Assembly: GCA_903905585.1 (NCBI GenBank)
Contig: CAIVHB010000128.1
Span: 17,157 to 81,156 of the forward strand
Length of the DNA: 64,000 bases
Origin: an uncultured Ferrovum sp.
Lineage (GTDB): Bacteria > Pseudomonadota > Gammaproteobacteria > Burkholderiales > Ferrovaceae
Direction of reading: 5' to 3'
Under the pieces are notes generated by a model. It worked only from the letters and a program-made list of their open reading frames with translations. It was not told the origin of the DNA and made no database searches. This document shows positions 11,300 through 22,798 of the stretch, one piece after another; the first letter of the stretch is position 1; each line of letters opens with the position of its first letter. Position numbers and translations under genes: made by a program.

Positions 11300-13060
11300 T
11301 TACATTTGTTTGGGAGCGCTGACCCCAAGCAAGGATAAACCGAGCTTTAGAACCAACGCTGTTGAATAGGCCAATGCTAGCCTTGCACGAGTTAACTCAG
11401 GTTGTTCGGCAACAATAAAGGGAGCCGAGTTATAACAACTGTGAAAGGCAGCGGCAAGATCTCGTAAATAGAAAGCTATGCTATGGGGCGCGTAATCCGT
11501 TGCGGCTTGGTCAGCAGCTTCAGGAAACCTTGCTAAGACATGAGCAAGGGCCACTTCAGATTCAGTACCAAGCAAAGATAAATCTGAATTCACTAATTCC
11601 TTTGTATCCCCACCCCACCGAGAGAGCACGCTATGCACCCTCGCATGCGCATATTGCACATAGTAGACAGGGTTGTCATTACTTTCGCTGGTAGCCAGAG
11701 AAAGATCAAAATCAAGGGCTTGATCAGATTTACGCAAGACATAAAAAAAACGCGCAGCATCACGACCCGTCTCCTCGCGCAATTCTCGCAAAGTAACAAA
11801 TTGTCCTTTGCGGGTAGACATCTGTACTTTCTCACCATTGCGAAATAAGCTAACAAACTGAACCAAAGGAACGACTAAACGACTTGCATCGTGACCAAGA
11901 GCGATTAAAGCAGCTTTCACTCGAGGTATATAGCCATGATGATCTGCGCCCCATACATTCAGAATACGATCAAAACCGCGGCCGAATTTTTCATCGTGAT
12001 AGGCGATATCTGAAGCAAAATAAGTGTAAATCCCGTTTTCACGCTGAACAACGCGATCTTTCTCATCCCCAAAGGCGCTAGATTTGAACCAAACGGCGCC
12101 ATCTTTTACATATAGATGCCCGAGTTCATCTAAACGAGCAACCACCTGAGCAACACGACCCGAGTCATACAGACTTTGTTCAGAGAACCAGCAGTCGAAC
12201 ACCACACCAAACTCTTCAAGGTCGGCACGACAATCATCGAGCTGCTCAGCCAGAACCTCGGCATGTATGGTCGCCCAGTCCTGTCCAAGCAGAGCCTTAG
12301 CCTGATGAATGAGCGCATCCATGTGTGCTTCAATTTGAGCCTCGCGTTGCTTGTCATCTATTGGCAGAATAGGATCAGGTATACCTGGACATCCGGCGGT
12401 GACTTCAGTCGCAGTTTTGATATAGGAAGCGCCATGATGTGCGGTAAGAGCTTCAGCCATCGCCCCAACGTAATCACCCTGATAGCCGTTGGGGGGAAAA
12501 TCAAGATTGACAGCATGTTGACTCAAATATCTCAGCCAAGTGGATACCGTTAGGATATCCATTTGTCTGCCAGCGTCATTAACATAGTACTCACGCTGAA
12601 CTTTCCATCCTGCAAAATCGAGAAGGTTTGAGAGGCTCGCGCCGAATGCCGCTCCGCGACCGTGACCCACATGTAATGGCCCGGTAGGGTTGCTCGAAAC
12701 AAACTCAACCTGAATACTGCCTTTCGAGCCGGAAGCCTGGCGACCAAACTGCTCTGGTGAGAGCAAGACATTCGCCACGACAGCAAAACGCGTTGCCGCC
12801 CGAAGTTTGAAGTTTAGAAAACCGGGGCCAGCGATGTCACAGGATTCAATCATCCCTGATACCGGCAAAGCCTCTTTAATTTGTTGTGCCAATTGTCGGG
12901 GATTGCAGCCTGCCGCCTTAGCAAGTTGAAGTGCAATACTGCTGGCAAAGTCACCGTGATCAGCTTGGCGAGGTCGCTCAAGCGGTATGTCACCCACGGT
13001 AGAATTAGGGAGCGCTAAAGCAATCGCTGCGCGCAAAAGTTGTTCAAGCTCGGTCTTCAA
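11300..13060 (-). CDS. argS: Arginyl-tRNA synthetase
   Basis: A 586-residue class I aminoacyl-tRNA synthetase. The HIGH-type motif is HVGHG (in SSNPTGPLHVGHGRG) and the KMSKS-like site is degenerate (VQMSTRKG), as is common in ArgRS. The N-terminal domain binds the tRNA D-loop and the C-terminal DALR domain carries the anticodon-binding helices. The only plausible start is TTG at 13060, as no in-frame ATG or GTG fits the N-terminus. The downstream SPOR and dsbA genes follow closely. Confidence 0.96.
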   Translation of the reverse strand: MKTELEQLLRAAIALALPNSTVGDIPLERPRQADHGDFASSIALQLAKAAGCNPRQLAQQIKEALPVSGMIESCDIAGPGFLNFKLRAATRFAVVANVLLSPEQFGRQASGSKGSIQVEFVSSNPTGPLHVGHGRGAAFGASLSNLLDFAGWKVQREYYVNDAGRQMDILTVSTWLRYLSQHAVNLDFPPNGYQGDYVGAMAEALTAHHGASYIKTATEVTAGCPGIPDPILPIDDKQREAQIEAHMDALIHQAKALLGQDWATIHAEVLAEQLDDCRADLEEFGVVFDCWFSEQSLYDSGRVAQVVARLDELGHLYVKDGAVWFKSSAFGDEKDRVVQRENGIYTYFASDIAYHDEKFGRGFDRILNVWGADHHGYIPRVKAALIALGHDASRLVVPLVQFVSLFRNGEKVQMSTRKGQFVTLRELREETGRDAARFFYVLRKSDQALDFDLSLATSESNDNPVYYVQYAHARVHSVLSRWGGDTKELVNSDLSLLGTESEVALAHVLARFPEAADQAATDYAPHSIAFYLRDLAAAFHSCYNSAPFIVAEQPELTRARLALAYSTALVLKLGLSLLGVSAPKQM

Positions 13061-13142
13061 AGTCTTTCACGTTTAATCAATTAGCAAAGATGCAAGTATA
13101 TCTCGCCCAGGTAGAACACCGAGATGAAGAAAGAAGACAAAT

Positions 13143-15140
13143 TTATATATCAAGAGGGTCTACCTCTAGCACCCACTGAGTTTTTCCTTGAGGCTTTTCA
13201 CGGAGCGTCTCGACCCAAGCAGATAAGAATCGATGTAATGCCGGTCGCTCTTTTGCTTGAGTGAGAATTTGAAATCGATATTTATGGGCTACCTTAGGAA
13301 TGAGGGCGGGAACAGGATCAAAAACAGTCACCTCATCTGGGGTCCCTGCTAAACCTTTTGCGCGATGCAGAAAAGATTCAACACGGGCCGCGTCTGAGCC
13401 ACTTGCATGCAGTACCGCTTGATGAATAAAGGGGGGAAAGACCAGAAGTTCCCGCTGTTGCAGCAGGTTCTGAGCGTACGGCAAAAAATCTTGTTTAAGA
13501 ACGGCTTGAAAGAGGGGATGTTCTGGCTGTGAAGTTTGAATCAATACTTGGCCTATTTTGTTGGCTCGACCGGCTCTTCCTGCAACTTGTAATAGTTGAG
13601 CAAATAGCCTCTCCTCTGCACGAAAGTCAGAGCTAAACAAAGCGCTATCAGAATTCACAACAATCACACAGGTCAAATCAGGAAAATCATGGCCTTTGGT
13701 TAACATTTGAGTACCAACCAAAATATCTAATTCCTCATTGATGAGCGCTGAACGTAGATTTGCAAACCCCTCTTTGTGTCCCATTGTGTCTGAATCAACA
13801 CGCGCAAGGCGGGCTGAAGGAAATCGTTCCCTTAGGGTTTGTTCTAACCGCTCAGTCCCTTCTCCGGCAGGGCGTAATTCTGGATTACGACAATCGGGAC
13901 AATTTCTAGGAATAGCTTGCATCCAACCACATAGATGGCAGCGAATTCGTTTGGACCGAAGGTGTAAAACTAAGCGGGTACTGCAGCGAGGGCACCCCGC
14001 TGTCCAGCCGCACTGCGTGCACCACAATGCGGGAGAATAGCCACGGCGATTAATAAAGACAAGACTCTGTTCGCCTCTCTGCAAGGTCTCCTCTAAGGCC
14101 TTAAAAGCGGGGTCAGATAAACCCTCTTGGGCAGGAAAATGTCTTAAATCGACGAGCCCAATTGAGGGAAGCTTTGCGCGTTTGTCCGCGCGTTGGGTAA
14201 GCGAAAGGAGTTGATAACGCTGGCGAAGAGCTAAATGCAAGCTTTCAAGACAAGGGGTTGCTGAACCCAAAATAACAGGACAACTTGCATTTCGTGCTCT
14301 GATGACTGCCATGTCCCTCGCCGAGTAACGCAGGCCTTCTTGTTGTTTGTAGGACGCATCATGCTCTTCGTCTACGACAATAAGTCCGAGATCTGGAAGA
14401 GGAGCTAGAACGGCTAAGCGCGTACCAATGATGACTAGAGGTCCGGACTCAAAAAGTCTAAGCCAGTTTTTTACACGCGCAATTCCGGCTAAGTTGCTAT
14501 GAAGACTGATGACGGGGATATCCTTGAAATAGGATTGAACGCGTGCTTCAAGCTGCGGGGTGAGATTGATCTCAGGGACCAGTAAAAGAGTCTTACGTCC
14601 TAGTTTGACTGCTTCTTCTGCGATGTTAAGGTAGACCTCGGTTTTTCCGCTACCTGTAACCCCAAGTAACAAAAAAGTTTCAAAGCGCTGAGCATGTACG
14701 GCTTCGATAACACGTTGAGCGGCTTGAGCTTGAGCTTGATTGAGAGAATGTGGCTGTGAGGGCGGGGCTGCTGCGGCGTGTTTTTTTGAAGACAACTTTC
14801 TGGGTTTCCAAGGCTGAGGCTTTCGAAGACCAGGGGGGAGGGCCTGAAGCAAGACTTGTCCTTGAGGGTAATGATAATACCGTGCACAGAATTGCAAAAA
14901 CTGTAGGCATTCAGGGGGTAGGGCTGGGGTTTCTCTGTGGATATAAAGCAGGGGTTTGAGTTTGTCTTTGGAAATTTCAGAGTGGTTAACTAGCTCAAGT
15001 AATATACCTATAACAGATTTATTTCCAAATTCAATCGTGACCCTTCTGCCGATATCGCACACATCGACGTCAACAGCTAAGTAATCAAATTCTTTACAAA
15101 GCGGAACATCAAGCGCCACGCGGGCTATGCGGGTAGTCAT
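13143..15140 (-). CDS. priA: Primosomal protein N', replication restart helicase PriA
   Basis: A 665-residue superfamily 2 DNA helicase that reloads DnaB at collapsed forks. Visible are an N-terminal DNA-binding domain, Walker A GVTGSGKTE, the DEEH box and the zinc-binding region with four CxxC pairs (CTQCGW, CPRC, CHLCGW, CPDC) inserted in the helicase core. The start at 15140 (MTTRIARVALDVPL) matches family N-termini; a frame extension to 15188 would overlap the DnaA-box-like sequence upstream. PriA is usually single-copy and constitutive; the site just upstream suggests a possible link to DnaA. Confidence 0.96.
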   Translation of the reverse strand: MTTRIARVALDVPLCKEFDYLAVDVDVCDIGRRVTIEFGNKSVIGILLELVNHSEISKDKLKPLLYIHRETPALPPECLQFLQFCARYYHYPQGQVLLQALPPGLRKPQPWKPRKLSSKKHAAAAPPSQPHSLNQAQAQAAQRVIEAVHAQRFETFLLLGVTGSGKTEVYLNIAEEAVKLGRKTLLLVPEINLTPQLEARVQSYFKDIPVISLHSNLAGIARVKNWLRLFESGPLVIIGTRLAVLAPLPDLGLIVVDEEHDASYKQQEGLRYSARDMAVIRARNASCPVILGSATPCLESLHLALRQRYQLLSLTQRADKRAKLPSIGLVDLRHFPAQEGLSDPAFKALEETLQRGEQSLVFINRRGYSPALWCTQCGWTAGCPRCSTRLVLHLRSKRIRCHLCGWMQAIPRNCPDCRNPELRPAGEGTERLEQTLRERFPSARLARVDSDTMGHKEGFANLRSALINEELDILVGTQMLTKGHDFPDLTCVIVVNSDSALFSSDFRAEERLFAQLLQVAGRAGRANKIGQVLIQTSQPEHPLFQAVLKQDFLPYAQNLLQQRELLVFPPFIHQAVLHASGSDAARVESFLHRAKGLAGTPDEVTVFDPVPALIPKVAHKYRFQILTQAKERPALHRFLSAWVETLREKPQGKTQWVLEVDPLDI

Positions 15141-15162
15141 CGTGGTGTTGAGGATATCATCC

Positions 15163-15348
15163 TGTGGATAACATTGTTCATAACCCAATTTATTTTGTAC
15201 TGTTCAGCGCTACTTATTGCTTGTGCTGCAACGCAAAAAACCGTAGAAAAACAAATTTTATTATTAGAATCAATGGGTTAAATATATATAGCGGTGATTT
15301 TGCAAGTGATTGTTTTATTTAGAGCAAAATGACGTGGCTTGTGGAAAA
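15163..15348. promoter_or_regulatory. DnaA-box-like sites in the AT-rich priA-hemE spacer
   Basis: On the minus strand, TTATCCACA (15163-15171) is a perfect high-affinity DnaA box, TTATGAACA (15175-15183) is one mismatch away, and TTTTCCACA (15340-15348) fits the relaxed consensus TTWTNCACA. Between them is an AT-rich stretch (about 15245-15300). A perfect AT hairpin (GTTTTTAA, 15365-15372, with 15377-15384) lies after the hemE end and may act in its 3' end. Binding by DnaA is inferred. Confidence 0.4.
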
Positions 15349-15402
15349 AGCCCGCGCTGCAAGGGTTTTTAAAAGATTAAAAACTGTCAAGAGTGCGATG
15401 CG

Positions 15403-16467
15403 TTAAGCGTGATAAGGTTTACTAAATTCATGCACTGCATCAACTAGGGCGGCAACATGGTCGGGGTTGGTGTGCTGAGATACCCCATGACCGAGGTTAA
15501 AAACGTGCCCTGTGCCATGACCAAACTGCTCGAGAATACGGGCGACTTCTTGACGAATGGCATCGGTTGATCCAAACAAAGCCATGGGGTCAAAGTTACC
15601 TTGAAGGGCAACTTTTGATCCAACTCTTTTTCTTGCATCACCGATATCAACAGTCCAGTCTAAGCCTAAGGCGTCATAACCAGCTGAAGCCATGCCCTCA
15701 AGCCATAGCCCGCCTCCCTTGGTGAAGGCTATGCGCGGAATCATCCTGCCATCTGCTTCACGCGTGAGACCGTGGGCTATTTCTGAGAGGTAAGGTAAGG
15801 AAAACTCATGATAAGCAGCATGAGAAAGAGACCCGCCCCAAGTATCAAAAACCATGACAGCTTGAGCGCCGGCTTGAATTTGAGCATTCAGATAGCTAAT
15901 GACGGCCTGGGTAGTGACCTTCAGAATGTGGTGAAGCAAGTCTGGACGCGCATAGAGCATGCCCTTGATATAGCGAAAATCATCTGAACCCCCGCCTTCA
16001 ATCATGTAGCAGGCTAGGGTATAAGGGCTTCCTGAAAAGCCTATCAAGGGAACCCGTCCATTCAATGATCGACGGATTTGAGACACGGCATCCGTCACAT
16101 AGCGCAGGTCTTGATCAATATCGGGTAAGCGTAAAGCTTTGATCGATGTTTCATCTCGCAGGGGATGATCTAGTTTAGGGCCTTCTCCTGCAGTGAATCT
16201 AAGACCCAAGCCCATTGCATCGGGAATGGTCAGTATGTCTGAAAACAATATCGCAGCATCGAGAGGAAAACGATCAAGAGGCTGAAGGGTGACTTCAGTA
16301 GCCAGATTAGGGTTTTTGCAAAGGGCTAAGAAATCTCCCGCCTGAGCACGGGTTGCGTTGTACTCAGGAAGATACCTTCCTGCCTGTCTCATAATCCACA
16401 AGGGAGTGTAATCAACGGGTTCGCGCATTAAAGCACGAAGGAAAGTATCGTTTTGTAGTGTGGTCAT
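15403..16467 (-). CDS. hemE: Uroporphyrinogen decarboxylase
   Basis: A 354-residue cytoplasmic enzyme that removes four carboxyl groups from uroporphyrinogen III to give coproporphyrinogen III in haem synthesis. The N-terminal signature [15 protein letters not shown] and the [19 protein letters not shown] segment are intact. It starts one base before the gltD stop codon ends, so it is probably transcribed with gltBD. hemB and hemL occur elsewhere in the window on separate transcripts. Confidence 0.97.
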   Translation of the reverse strand: MTTLQNDTFLRALMREPVDYTPLWIMRQAGRYLPEYNATRAQAGDFLALCKNPNLATEVTLQPLDRFPLDAAILFSDILTIPDAMGLGLRFTAGEGPKLDHPLRDETSIKALRLPDIDQDLRYVTDAVSQIRRSLNGRVPLIGFSGSPYTLACYMIEGGGSDDFRYIKGMLYARPDLLHHILKVTTQAVISYLNAQIQAGAQAVMVFDTWGGSLSHAAYHEFSLPYLSEIAHGLTREADGRMIPRIAFTKGGGLWLEGMASAGYDALGLDWTVDIGDARKRVGSKVALQGNFDPMALFGSTDAIRQEVARILEQFGHGTGHVFNLGHGVSQHTNPDHVAALVDAVHEFSKPYHA

Positions 16468-16468
16468 A

Positions 16469-17908
16469 TTATCTTGGAAGATTGGTCGATCCCATTAGGA
16501 ATTCATCAACAGCGCGAGCGCACTGACGACCTTCCCGAATAGCCCATACTACCAAAGATTGTCCGCGGCGCATGTCTCCCGCTGAGAACACCTTTGCAAC
16601 TGAGGTTTGGTAAGAGTCGGTGTTAGCGGATACATTGCCACGACCATCTAAAGCAACACCGAGTTGCTGAAGTAATCCGGTCTGAATGGGATGAACATAA
16701 CCCATAGCAAGTAAAACCAAATCTGCAGGGATTTCAAACTCACTTCCAGCGATCTCGGTCATTTTCATTTGACCGCTTACAGGATCTTTAGACCAATCCA
16801 CTCGATTGGCACGTAGTTTTTTGAGCTTTCCGTTTTCTCCTAAAAAAGCTTTGGTTCCAACGGCCCAATCTCGCTCACAGCCCTCTTCTTGGCTGCTGGA
16901 GGTGCGTAGACGCATAGGCCAGTTTGGCCAAGTCAGGGGACGGTTTTCTTCTTCAGGGGGGCGAGACATCAGTTCGAATTGCGTTACAGACAAAGCACCC
17001 TGTCGTATGGATGTCCCTACACAATCTGAACCCGTATCCCCGCCGCCAATGACTACGACGTGCTTACCCGTAGCGGTTAATTGATTTGGAACCTCATCCC
17101 CAGCTACGCGTTTATTTTGTTGAGGCAAGAAATTCATTGCGAAATGAACCCCCTCCAGCTCGCGACCTGGAACAGGCAAGTCACGGGGATGCTCTGAGCC
17201 ACCGCTCAAAATCAAGGCATCGTATTCGCCAAGGAGGTCCTGAGCATTTACGTTTACGCCAACATGCTGTTGGGTGCGGAACTCAACACCTTCAGCACGC
17301 AGTTGTTCAAGGCGGCGATCGATAAGATGCTTTTCCATTTTGAAGTCTGGGATGCCGTAGCGAAGCAAGCCGCCTATACGATTATTTTTTTCGTAAACAA
17401 CGACATCGTGACCCGCACGGGCTAATTGCTGAGCAGCCGCAAGACCTGAAGGCCCAGAGCCAATCACGGCTACTTTCTTACCTGTTTTATGCGCAGCAAG
17501 AATGGGCTTAACCCAGCCGTTTTCCCAAGCCTTATCGATAATCGTATGTTCGATATTTTTAATGGTGACGGCTTTACTATTGATATTAAGAACGCAAGAT
17601 GCTTCGCAGGGCGCTGGGCAGATACGGCCGGTGAATTCAGGGAAGTTATTTGTAGAATGGAGTGTTTCTACTGCTTCTTGCCAACGGCCGTGATACACCA
17701 AATCATTCCAGTCAGGAATGATGTTATTGACAGGGCAACCGGTTTGGCAAAAAGGTATACCGCAGTCCATGCAGCGCGAGCCTTGGTTGCGCACATCCTT
17801 CTCAGACAAATCTAAAGAGAACTCACGATAAAACTTTACCCTTTCAGCAGGCGGCAAGCTAGTTGGCTCAACGCGTTCAACCTCAAGAAAACCGGTGACC
17901 TTACCCAT
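16469..17908 (-). CDS. gltD: Glutamate synthase (NADPH) small subunit
   Basis: A 479-residue flavoprotein that passes electrons from NADPH to the large subunit. The N-terminal iron-sulfur cysteines are visible (Cys46, 49, 54 and 58 in [13 protein letters not shown]), then the FAD-binding [18 protein letters not shown] and the NADPH-binding [11 protein letters not shown]. Lies 15 bp after gltB in the same direction. With gltB it turns glutamine and 2-oxoglutarate into two glutamates. Confidence 0.97.
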   Translation of the reverse strand: MGKVTGFLEVERVEPTSLPPAERVKFYREFSLDLSEKDVRNQGSRCMDCGIPFCQTGCPVNNIIPDWNDLVYHGRWQEAVETLHSTNNFPEFTGRICPAPCEASCVLNINSKAVTIKNIEHTIIDKAWENGWVKPILAAHKTGKKVAVIGSGPSGLAAAQQLARAGHDVVVYEKNNRIGGLLRYGIPDFKMEKHLIDRRLEQLRAEGVEFRTQQHVGVNVNAQDLLGEYDALILSGGSEHPRDLPVPGRELEGVHFAMNFLPQQNKRVAGDEVPNQLTATGKHVVVIGGGDTGSDCVGTSIRQGALSVTQFELMSRPPEEENRPLTWPNWPMRLRTSSSQEEGCERDWAVGTKAFLGENGKLKKLRANRVDWSKDPVSGQMKMTEIAGSEFEIPADLVLLAMGYVHPIQTGLLQQLGVALDGRGNVSANTDSYQTSVAKVFSAGDMRRGQSLVVWAIREGRQCARAVDEFLMGSTNLPR

Positions 17909-17923
17909 TACTACTCCTTAAAT

Positions 17924-20900
17924 TTACTGAACTGCCGCACCTGAAAGCGCCGCTGCATGTTCCGCGGCGAGTTCCTGAAGCGCTCGACGATATTCCATCG
18001 GCATGACCTTGACGAAGCGAGGCAGCATCTCGGTCCAGCGATCTAGAATCTCTCTAGCACGTGAACTGCCTGTATACCGAGCGTGGTTTTCGATGAGGCG
18101 TTTAAGAAGAACAGCATCTTCTGTTCCTAGATGTTTAACATCTACCTTGCCATGCGATTCAAGTTCATCGCCATCCGTCAAAGAAGCTTCGGCAGGAACC
18201 GGTTCAAGTTCAACCATCGCTAGATTGCAACGGTGTTCAAAGTCCCCGGCTTCATCTAGAACATAAGCGACTCCGCCGCTCATCCCTGCAGCGAAATTAC
18301 GCCCTGATTGACCCAGCACGACGATGGTGCCTCCAGTCATGTACTCGCAGCCATGGTCTCCAACACCTTCTACGACAGCAGTGGCGCCAGAGTTACGAAC
18401 GGCGAAACGCTCACCAGCTACACCGCGGAAGTAAGCCTCACCATTGATCGCACCATATAAAACAGTATTTCCAACGATGATGTTTTCCTCAGGCTTGATG
18501 GGGCATTCTGTAGGTGGGTAAATCACAATCCGGCCGCCAGACAAGCCTTTACCAACGTAGTCATTTGCTTCACCTTGGAGTTCGAGGCTAATCCCGTGCG
18601 CTAAGAAAGCGCCAAAACTTTGTCCGGCAATCCCTGATACTTTAACGTGAATGGTGTCTTCGGGAAGACCTGCATGTCCATAGCGCTTAGCCACCTCACC
18701 AGAAAGCATCGCCCCAAAGGTTCGATTTAAATTACGAATCGAAGTACTTATTTGCACAGGCTCCTTGCGCTCTAGAGCGGGTTCAGCTGCAGCGATCAAT
18801 GTGTGATCTAGGGCTTTATCTAAGCCATGGTCCTGGCGATCAGTCCAACGCAGAGAAGTCCCTGCAGGGACTGAAGGGCGATAGAAGATGCGACTAAAAT
18901 CGAGGCCCTTTGCTTTCCAGTGCTCAACACCCTGACGGGTATCTAACATATCTGCGCGCCCAATCATTTCATCGAAAGTTCTAAAACCCATTTGTGCCAT
19001 GTACTCACGAACTTCTTCGGCTACAAAGAAGAAGAAGTTAATCACGTGCTCAGGTTGACCGGCAAAGCGCTTGATGAGCTCTGGATCTTGAGTCGCAATT
19101 CCCACCGGGCAGGTGTTTAAATGGCATTTACGCATCATGATGCAACCTTGAACGACGAGCGGTGCCGTTGCAAAACCAAATTCATCCGCGCCCAACAATG
19201 CTGCGATGACTACATCACGGCCCGTTTTCATTTGACCGTCAGCTTGAACACAAATACGGCTGCGTAACTGGTTTAGTACTAATGTTTGCTGTGTTTCTGC
19301 TAAGCCTAACTCCCAGGGAGAACCCGCGAATTTCACTGAAGAGAGGGGCGAGGCACCTGTACCGCCGTCGTGTCCTGAAATGGTGACGTGATCAGCATGC
19401 GCTTTCGAGACCCCAGCGGCCACGGTACCAACCCCAACCTCGGATACCAACTTGACGCTCACGCGCGCGCGCGGATTGACGTTTTTGAGGTCGTGAATTA
19501 ATTGGGCCAGGTCTTCAATCGAATAGATATCATGGTGCGGGGGGGGGGAAATCAAGCCAACCCCTGGGACTGAATGACGAATTTTAGCGATGTATTTGCT
19601 GACTTTGTGGCCGGGTAATTGGCCGCCCTCACCAGGTTTTGCTCCCTGAGCCATCTTGATCTGAAGATCGTCAGCGTTGACGAGATACTCAGTCGTCACA
19701 CCAAAGCGGCCAGCGGCTACTTGTTTGATGGCCGAGCGCATTGAGTCACCACTTTCCATTGGCTTGAAGCGAATCGGGTCCTCGCCGCCTTCACCTGTAT
19801 TGGATTTGCCCCCCATTCTATTCATGGCAATGGCGAGCGTACTATGCGCTTCATGGGAAATCGAACCGAGAGACATAGCGCCTGTCGCAAAACGCTTGAC
19901 GATCTCTTTGGCTGACTCCACATCGGTGAGCGGAATAGGCTCAGCAGCCTTGCGAATTTCAAATAGCCCACGCAGAGTGAGTAACTCGGTTGCCTGCGTA
20001 TTGATCGCGTTCGCGTATTCCTTATAGGTTGAAAAATTTCCAGTTCGGGTCGCGTTTTGTAGTTTGGAAATACTTTCAGGCGTCCACATGTGTGCTTCGC
20101 CGCGAATACGGTAGGCGTAATCGCCACCTGGATCGAGCGAGTCACGGTATAGCGGAGCATCAGAGTAGGCAATACGATGAAGACGAAGGACTTCCTCTGC
20201 GACTTCGGTAAGACCTATTCCTTCTACATTACTTGAAGTCCCACGGAAGTAATGCGAAACAAACTCGGAATTCAAACCGACCGCCTCAAAAATCTGAGCG
20301 CCACAGTAAGATTGATAGGTAGAGATACCCATCTTCGACATCACTTTTAGCAAGCCTTTCGAGACGGCTTTAACGAAACGTTTGCAAGCTTCGTAGTGCT
20401 CCAGATCAGTTGGCAAATACTCCCCCATATCGCCGATGGTTTCGAAAGCCAAGTAGGGGTGAATCGCTTCAGCACCATAACCTGCTAGGCAAGCAAAATG
20501 ATGCACTTCGCGCGCAGAGCCGGTCTCAATCACTAGCCCAGCACTGGTTCGTAGTCCAGTTTGTACCAAATGATGATGGACTGCTGCGGTGGCGAGTAAC
20601 GCAGGAATGGGCGCCATACTTTCTGAGACTGCACGATCAGACAGGATGATAACGTTAAAGCCTTCACCAACTTTTGATTCCGCTTCAGCGCAAACCGCTT
20701 TCAAAGCGGCTTCCATACCTGTTGCTCCGCTATTCGCTGAGAAACAAATGGATAGTTCGGTTGAACGGAAGGTACCCTGAGTTAAATCCTGAATACTGCG
20801 GACTTTCTCCATGTCTTCAATAGAAAGTACGGGTTGATGTACTTCCAGTCGAGGCTGAGGATTATTTGTATCAACCGCAAGCAAGTTGGGGCGTGGGCCA

Positions 20901-22546
20901 AGGAATGAGACCAAGGACATCACCAATTCTTCACGAATAGGGTCAATCGGAGGATTGGTCACCTGCGCAAATAGCTGTCGGAAGTACTGATATAAGGGCC
21001 GTGGCTTATTTGATAACACGGCTAGAGGGGTGTCATCGCCCATTGAGCCAATGGCCTCTTGACCGGTTGCTGCCATAGGCGTCATCAGGAACTTTAAGTC
21101 TTCCTGAGTAAAACCAAAGGCTTGCTGGCGATCTAATAATGTACTGCGAACATTCTCAGGGGCTTGTTGGTTTGCAGGGGGCAAGTCTTCTAAACGAAGT
21201 TGCGTTTTCGCTAGCCATTCACGGTAAGGATGCTCTTGAGCAAGTGCGCGCTTTAGCTCAGCGTCATCGATGATCCGGCCTTCTTCAAGATCAATTAACA
21301 GCATTTTTCCGGGTTGAAGGCGCCATTTTTTGACGATTTGATCTTGAGGGAAATCTAGCACACCCATCTCTGAGGCCATTAAGATGGTGCCGTCTTTGGT
21401 CAACTGATAGCGCGCTGGACGCAGTCCGTTTCGATCAAGCGTGGCGCCAATTTGACGGCCATCCGTAAAGGCAACGGCTGCAGGACCATCCCAAGGCTCC
21501 ATCAGAGCGGCATGGTATTCATAGTAGGCCCGGCGCTCTTCATCCATCAATGGATTTCCCGCCCACGCTTCCGGAATCAGCAGCGTCATGGCTTGGGCCA
21601 GAGGGTAGCCGCCAGCAACCAGAAGTTCGAGAGCATTATCGAAGCTTGCTGAATCGGATTGCCCTTCATCGATCAAGGGCCACAATTTCTTCAAGTCATC
21701 GCCCAATGCCACGGAAGATAAGGCATGGCGGCGAGCGGCCATCCAATTTACGTTTCCGCGCAAGGTATTAATTTCACCGTTGTGGGCGATCATGCGAAAT
21801 GGGTGAGCCAGATCCCATGTGGGAAAAGTATTTGTAGAGAAGCGCTGATGAACCAAAGCCAGTGCGGTCACCATGGAGGGGTCACGCAAATCAAGGTAGA
21901 ACTCTCCTACCTGGTGTGCAAGCAGCATCCCTTTATAAATTAAGGTGCGTGAGGAGAAGGAGGGAACATAAAACATGCTGCCCTGTTTGAGTTCAAGTGC
22001 AGTCACGCCATGTTCAATGCGCTTACGAATAACAAATAGTTTGCGCTCGAAGCTTTGTTGGTCAGCTGCTCCTGCACCACGTCCCACAAAAACTTGACGG
22101 ATAAAGGGTTCAACTTTTTTGACGCTTTCGCCTAGCCCGCTGCTATCAACGGGGACATCGCGCCAACCTAATAGGGTTTGGCCTTCTTCCTGAACCATTT
22201 GTGCAAATAGCTTTTCAACTGTTTGGCGTTCAATGGGATCCTGGGGCAAGAATACTGAGCCTACTCCGAACTCGCCGGCGGGGGGGAGAGAAAACCCCAG
22301 CTCTTTTGCGCGATCGCGCAGGAAGCTGTCGGGCATCTGAATCAAAATACCCGCGCCATCCCCTGCAAGAGGATCTGCGCCTACCGCGCCACGGTGGGTG
22401 AGGTTTTCAAGGATCTTTAACCCTTGCTCGACCAGTTGGTGGGATTTCTTCCCATGAATATTTGCGACAAAACCTACGCCGCAGGCGTCATGTTCGTGTT
22501 TTGGATCGTAAAGCCCTTGTTTAGGGGGCAGAGTCAAATGATTCAC
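17924..22546 (-). CDS. gltB: Glutamate synthase (NADPH) large subunit
   Basis: A 1540-residue enzyme. The class II amidotransferase domain is N-terminal: a 21-residue propeptide would be cut to expose the catalytic Cys22 in ACGVGF. The central and FMN-binding synthase domains follow, with the [3Fe-4S] cysteines at about residues 1134, 1140 and 1145 ([12 protein letters not shown]), then the C-terminal GXGXG beta-helix domain. A ten-base poly-C run in the coding strand (19539-19548) encodes the invariant SPPPHHD segment. The promoter is probably in the 252-bp gap upstream. Confidence 0.98.
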   Translation of the reverse strand: MNHLTLPPKQGLYDPKHEHDACGVGFVANIHGKKSHQLVEQGLKILENLTHRGAVGADPLAGDGAGILIQMPDSFLRDRAKELGFSLPPAGEFGVGSVFLPQDPIERQTVEKLFAQMVQEEGQTLLGWRDVPVDSSGLGESVKKVEPFIRQVFVGRGAGAADQQSFERKLFVIRKRIEHGVTALELKQGSMFYVPSFSSRTLIYKGMLLAHQVGEFYLDLRDPSMVTALALVHQRFSTNTFPTWDLAHPFRMIAHNGEINTLRGNVNWMAARRHALSSVALGDDLKKLWPLIDEGQSDSASFDNALELLVAGGYPLAQAMTLLIPEAWAGNPLMDEERRAYYEYHAALMEPWDGPAAVAFTDGRQIGATLDRNGLRPARYQLTKDGTILMASEMGVLDFPQDQIVKKWRLQPGKMLLIDLEEGRIIDDAELKRALAQEHPYREWLAKTQLRLEDLPPANQQAPENVRSTLLDRQQAFGFTQEDLKFLMTPMAATGQEAIGSMGDDTPLAVLSNKPRPLYQYFRQLFAQVTNPPIDPIREELVMSLVSFLGPRPNLLAVDTNNPQPRLEVHQPVLSIEDMEKVRSIQDLTQGTFRSTELSICFSANSGATGMEAALKAVCAEAESKVGEGFNVIILSDRAVSESMAPIPALLATAAVHHHLVQTGLRTSAGLVIETGSAREVHHFACLAGYGAEAIHPYLAFETIGDMGEYLPTDLEHYEACKRFVKAVSKGLLKVMSKMGISTYQSYCGAQIFEAVGLNSEFVSHYFRGTSSNVEGIGLTEVAEEVLRLHRIAYSDAPLYRDSLDPGGDYAYRIRGEAHMWTPESISKLQNATRTGNFSTYKEYANAINTQATELLTLRGLFEIRKAAEPIPLTDVESAKEIVKRFATGAMSLGSISHEAHSTLAIAMNRMGGKSNTGEGGEDPIRFKPMESGDSMRSAIKQVAAGRFGVTTEYLVNADDLQIKMAQGAKPGEGGQLPGHKVSKYIAKIRHSVPGVGLISPPPHHDIYSIEDLAQLIHDLKNVNPRARVSVKLVSEVGVGTVAAGVSKAHADHVTISGHDGGTGASPLSSVKFAGSPWELGLAETQQTLVLNQLRSRICVQADGQMKTGRDVVIAALLGADEFGFATAPLVVQGCIMMRKCHLNTCPVGIATQDPELIKRFAGQPEHVINFFFFVAEEVREYMAQMGFRTFDEMIGRADMLDTRQGVEHWKAKGLDFSRIFYRPSVPAGTSLRWTDRQDHGLDKALDHTLIAAAEPALERKEPVQISTSIRNLNRTFGAMLSGEVAKRYGHAGLPEDTIHVKVSGIAGQSFGAFLAHGISLELQGEANDYVGKGLSGGRIVIYPPTECPIKPEENIIVGNTVLYGAINGEAYFRGVAGERFAVRNSGATAVVEGVGDHGCEYMTGGTIVVLGQSGRNFAAGMSGGVAYVLDEAGDFEHRCNLAMVELEPVPAEASLTDGDELESHGKVDVKHLGTEDAVLLKRLIENHARYTGSSRAREILDRWTEMLPRFVKVMPMEYRRALQELAAEHAAALSGAAVQ

Positions 22547-22682
22547 GTCGAACCTCTAATATCGATGCGCATAAACCGCGAAACAAATTCTTGGATGTCC
22601 CCGCGGTGGCGTTGCTTTCCGGGTCGAGGTTAAGCGCTATTAAAAGACGCGAAAACGACGACGGGCTCGGGGGGCCGGACAC

Positions 22683-22711
22683 AAATAGCGGGGTTGTAAT
22701 CATACCGTCAA
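22683..22711 (-). promoter_or_regulatory. Possible promoter of gltBD-hemE
   Basis: On the minus strand TTGACG (22711-22706) and CTATTT (22688-22683) are 17 bp apart, about 137 bases before gltB. The -10 is poor. The rest of the leader is G/C-rich and holds no feature I can name. Confidence 0.3.
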
Positions 22712-22798
22712 TAAATTAAGACGGAAAGCCGATTTTTTGCATTGCACGATAGGTTTACCCCTTAAGTTGTCGCTTACCTATCTAAATTTAGTTTGAAT

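Noticed and set aside
13061..13077. TTTCACGTTTAA resembling half a parS site near parB
   Set aside because: Only one half matches the parS palindrome; the other arm fails.
15163..15400. Replication origin in the priA-hemE gap
   Set aside because: Too few boxes, no dnaA/gidA next to it, and parAB-atp suggests the origin lies left of base 1; kept only as a regulatory candidate.
22521..22703. 60-codon minus-strand frame overlapping the gltB start
   Set aside because: No RBS, low-complexity translation and overlap with the gltB leader; could be a leader peptide only by speculation.
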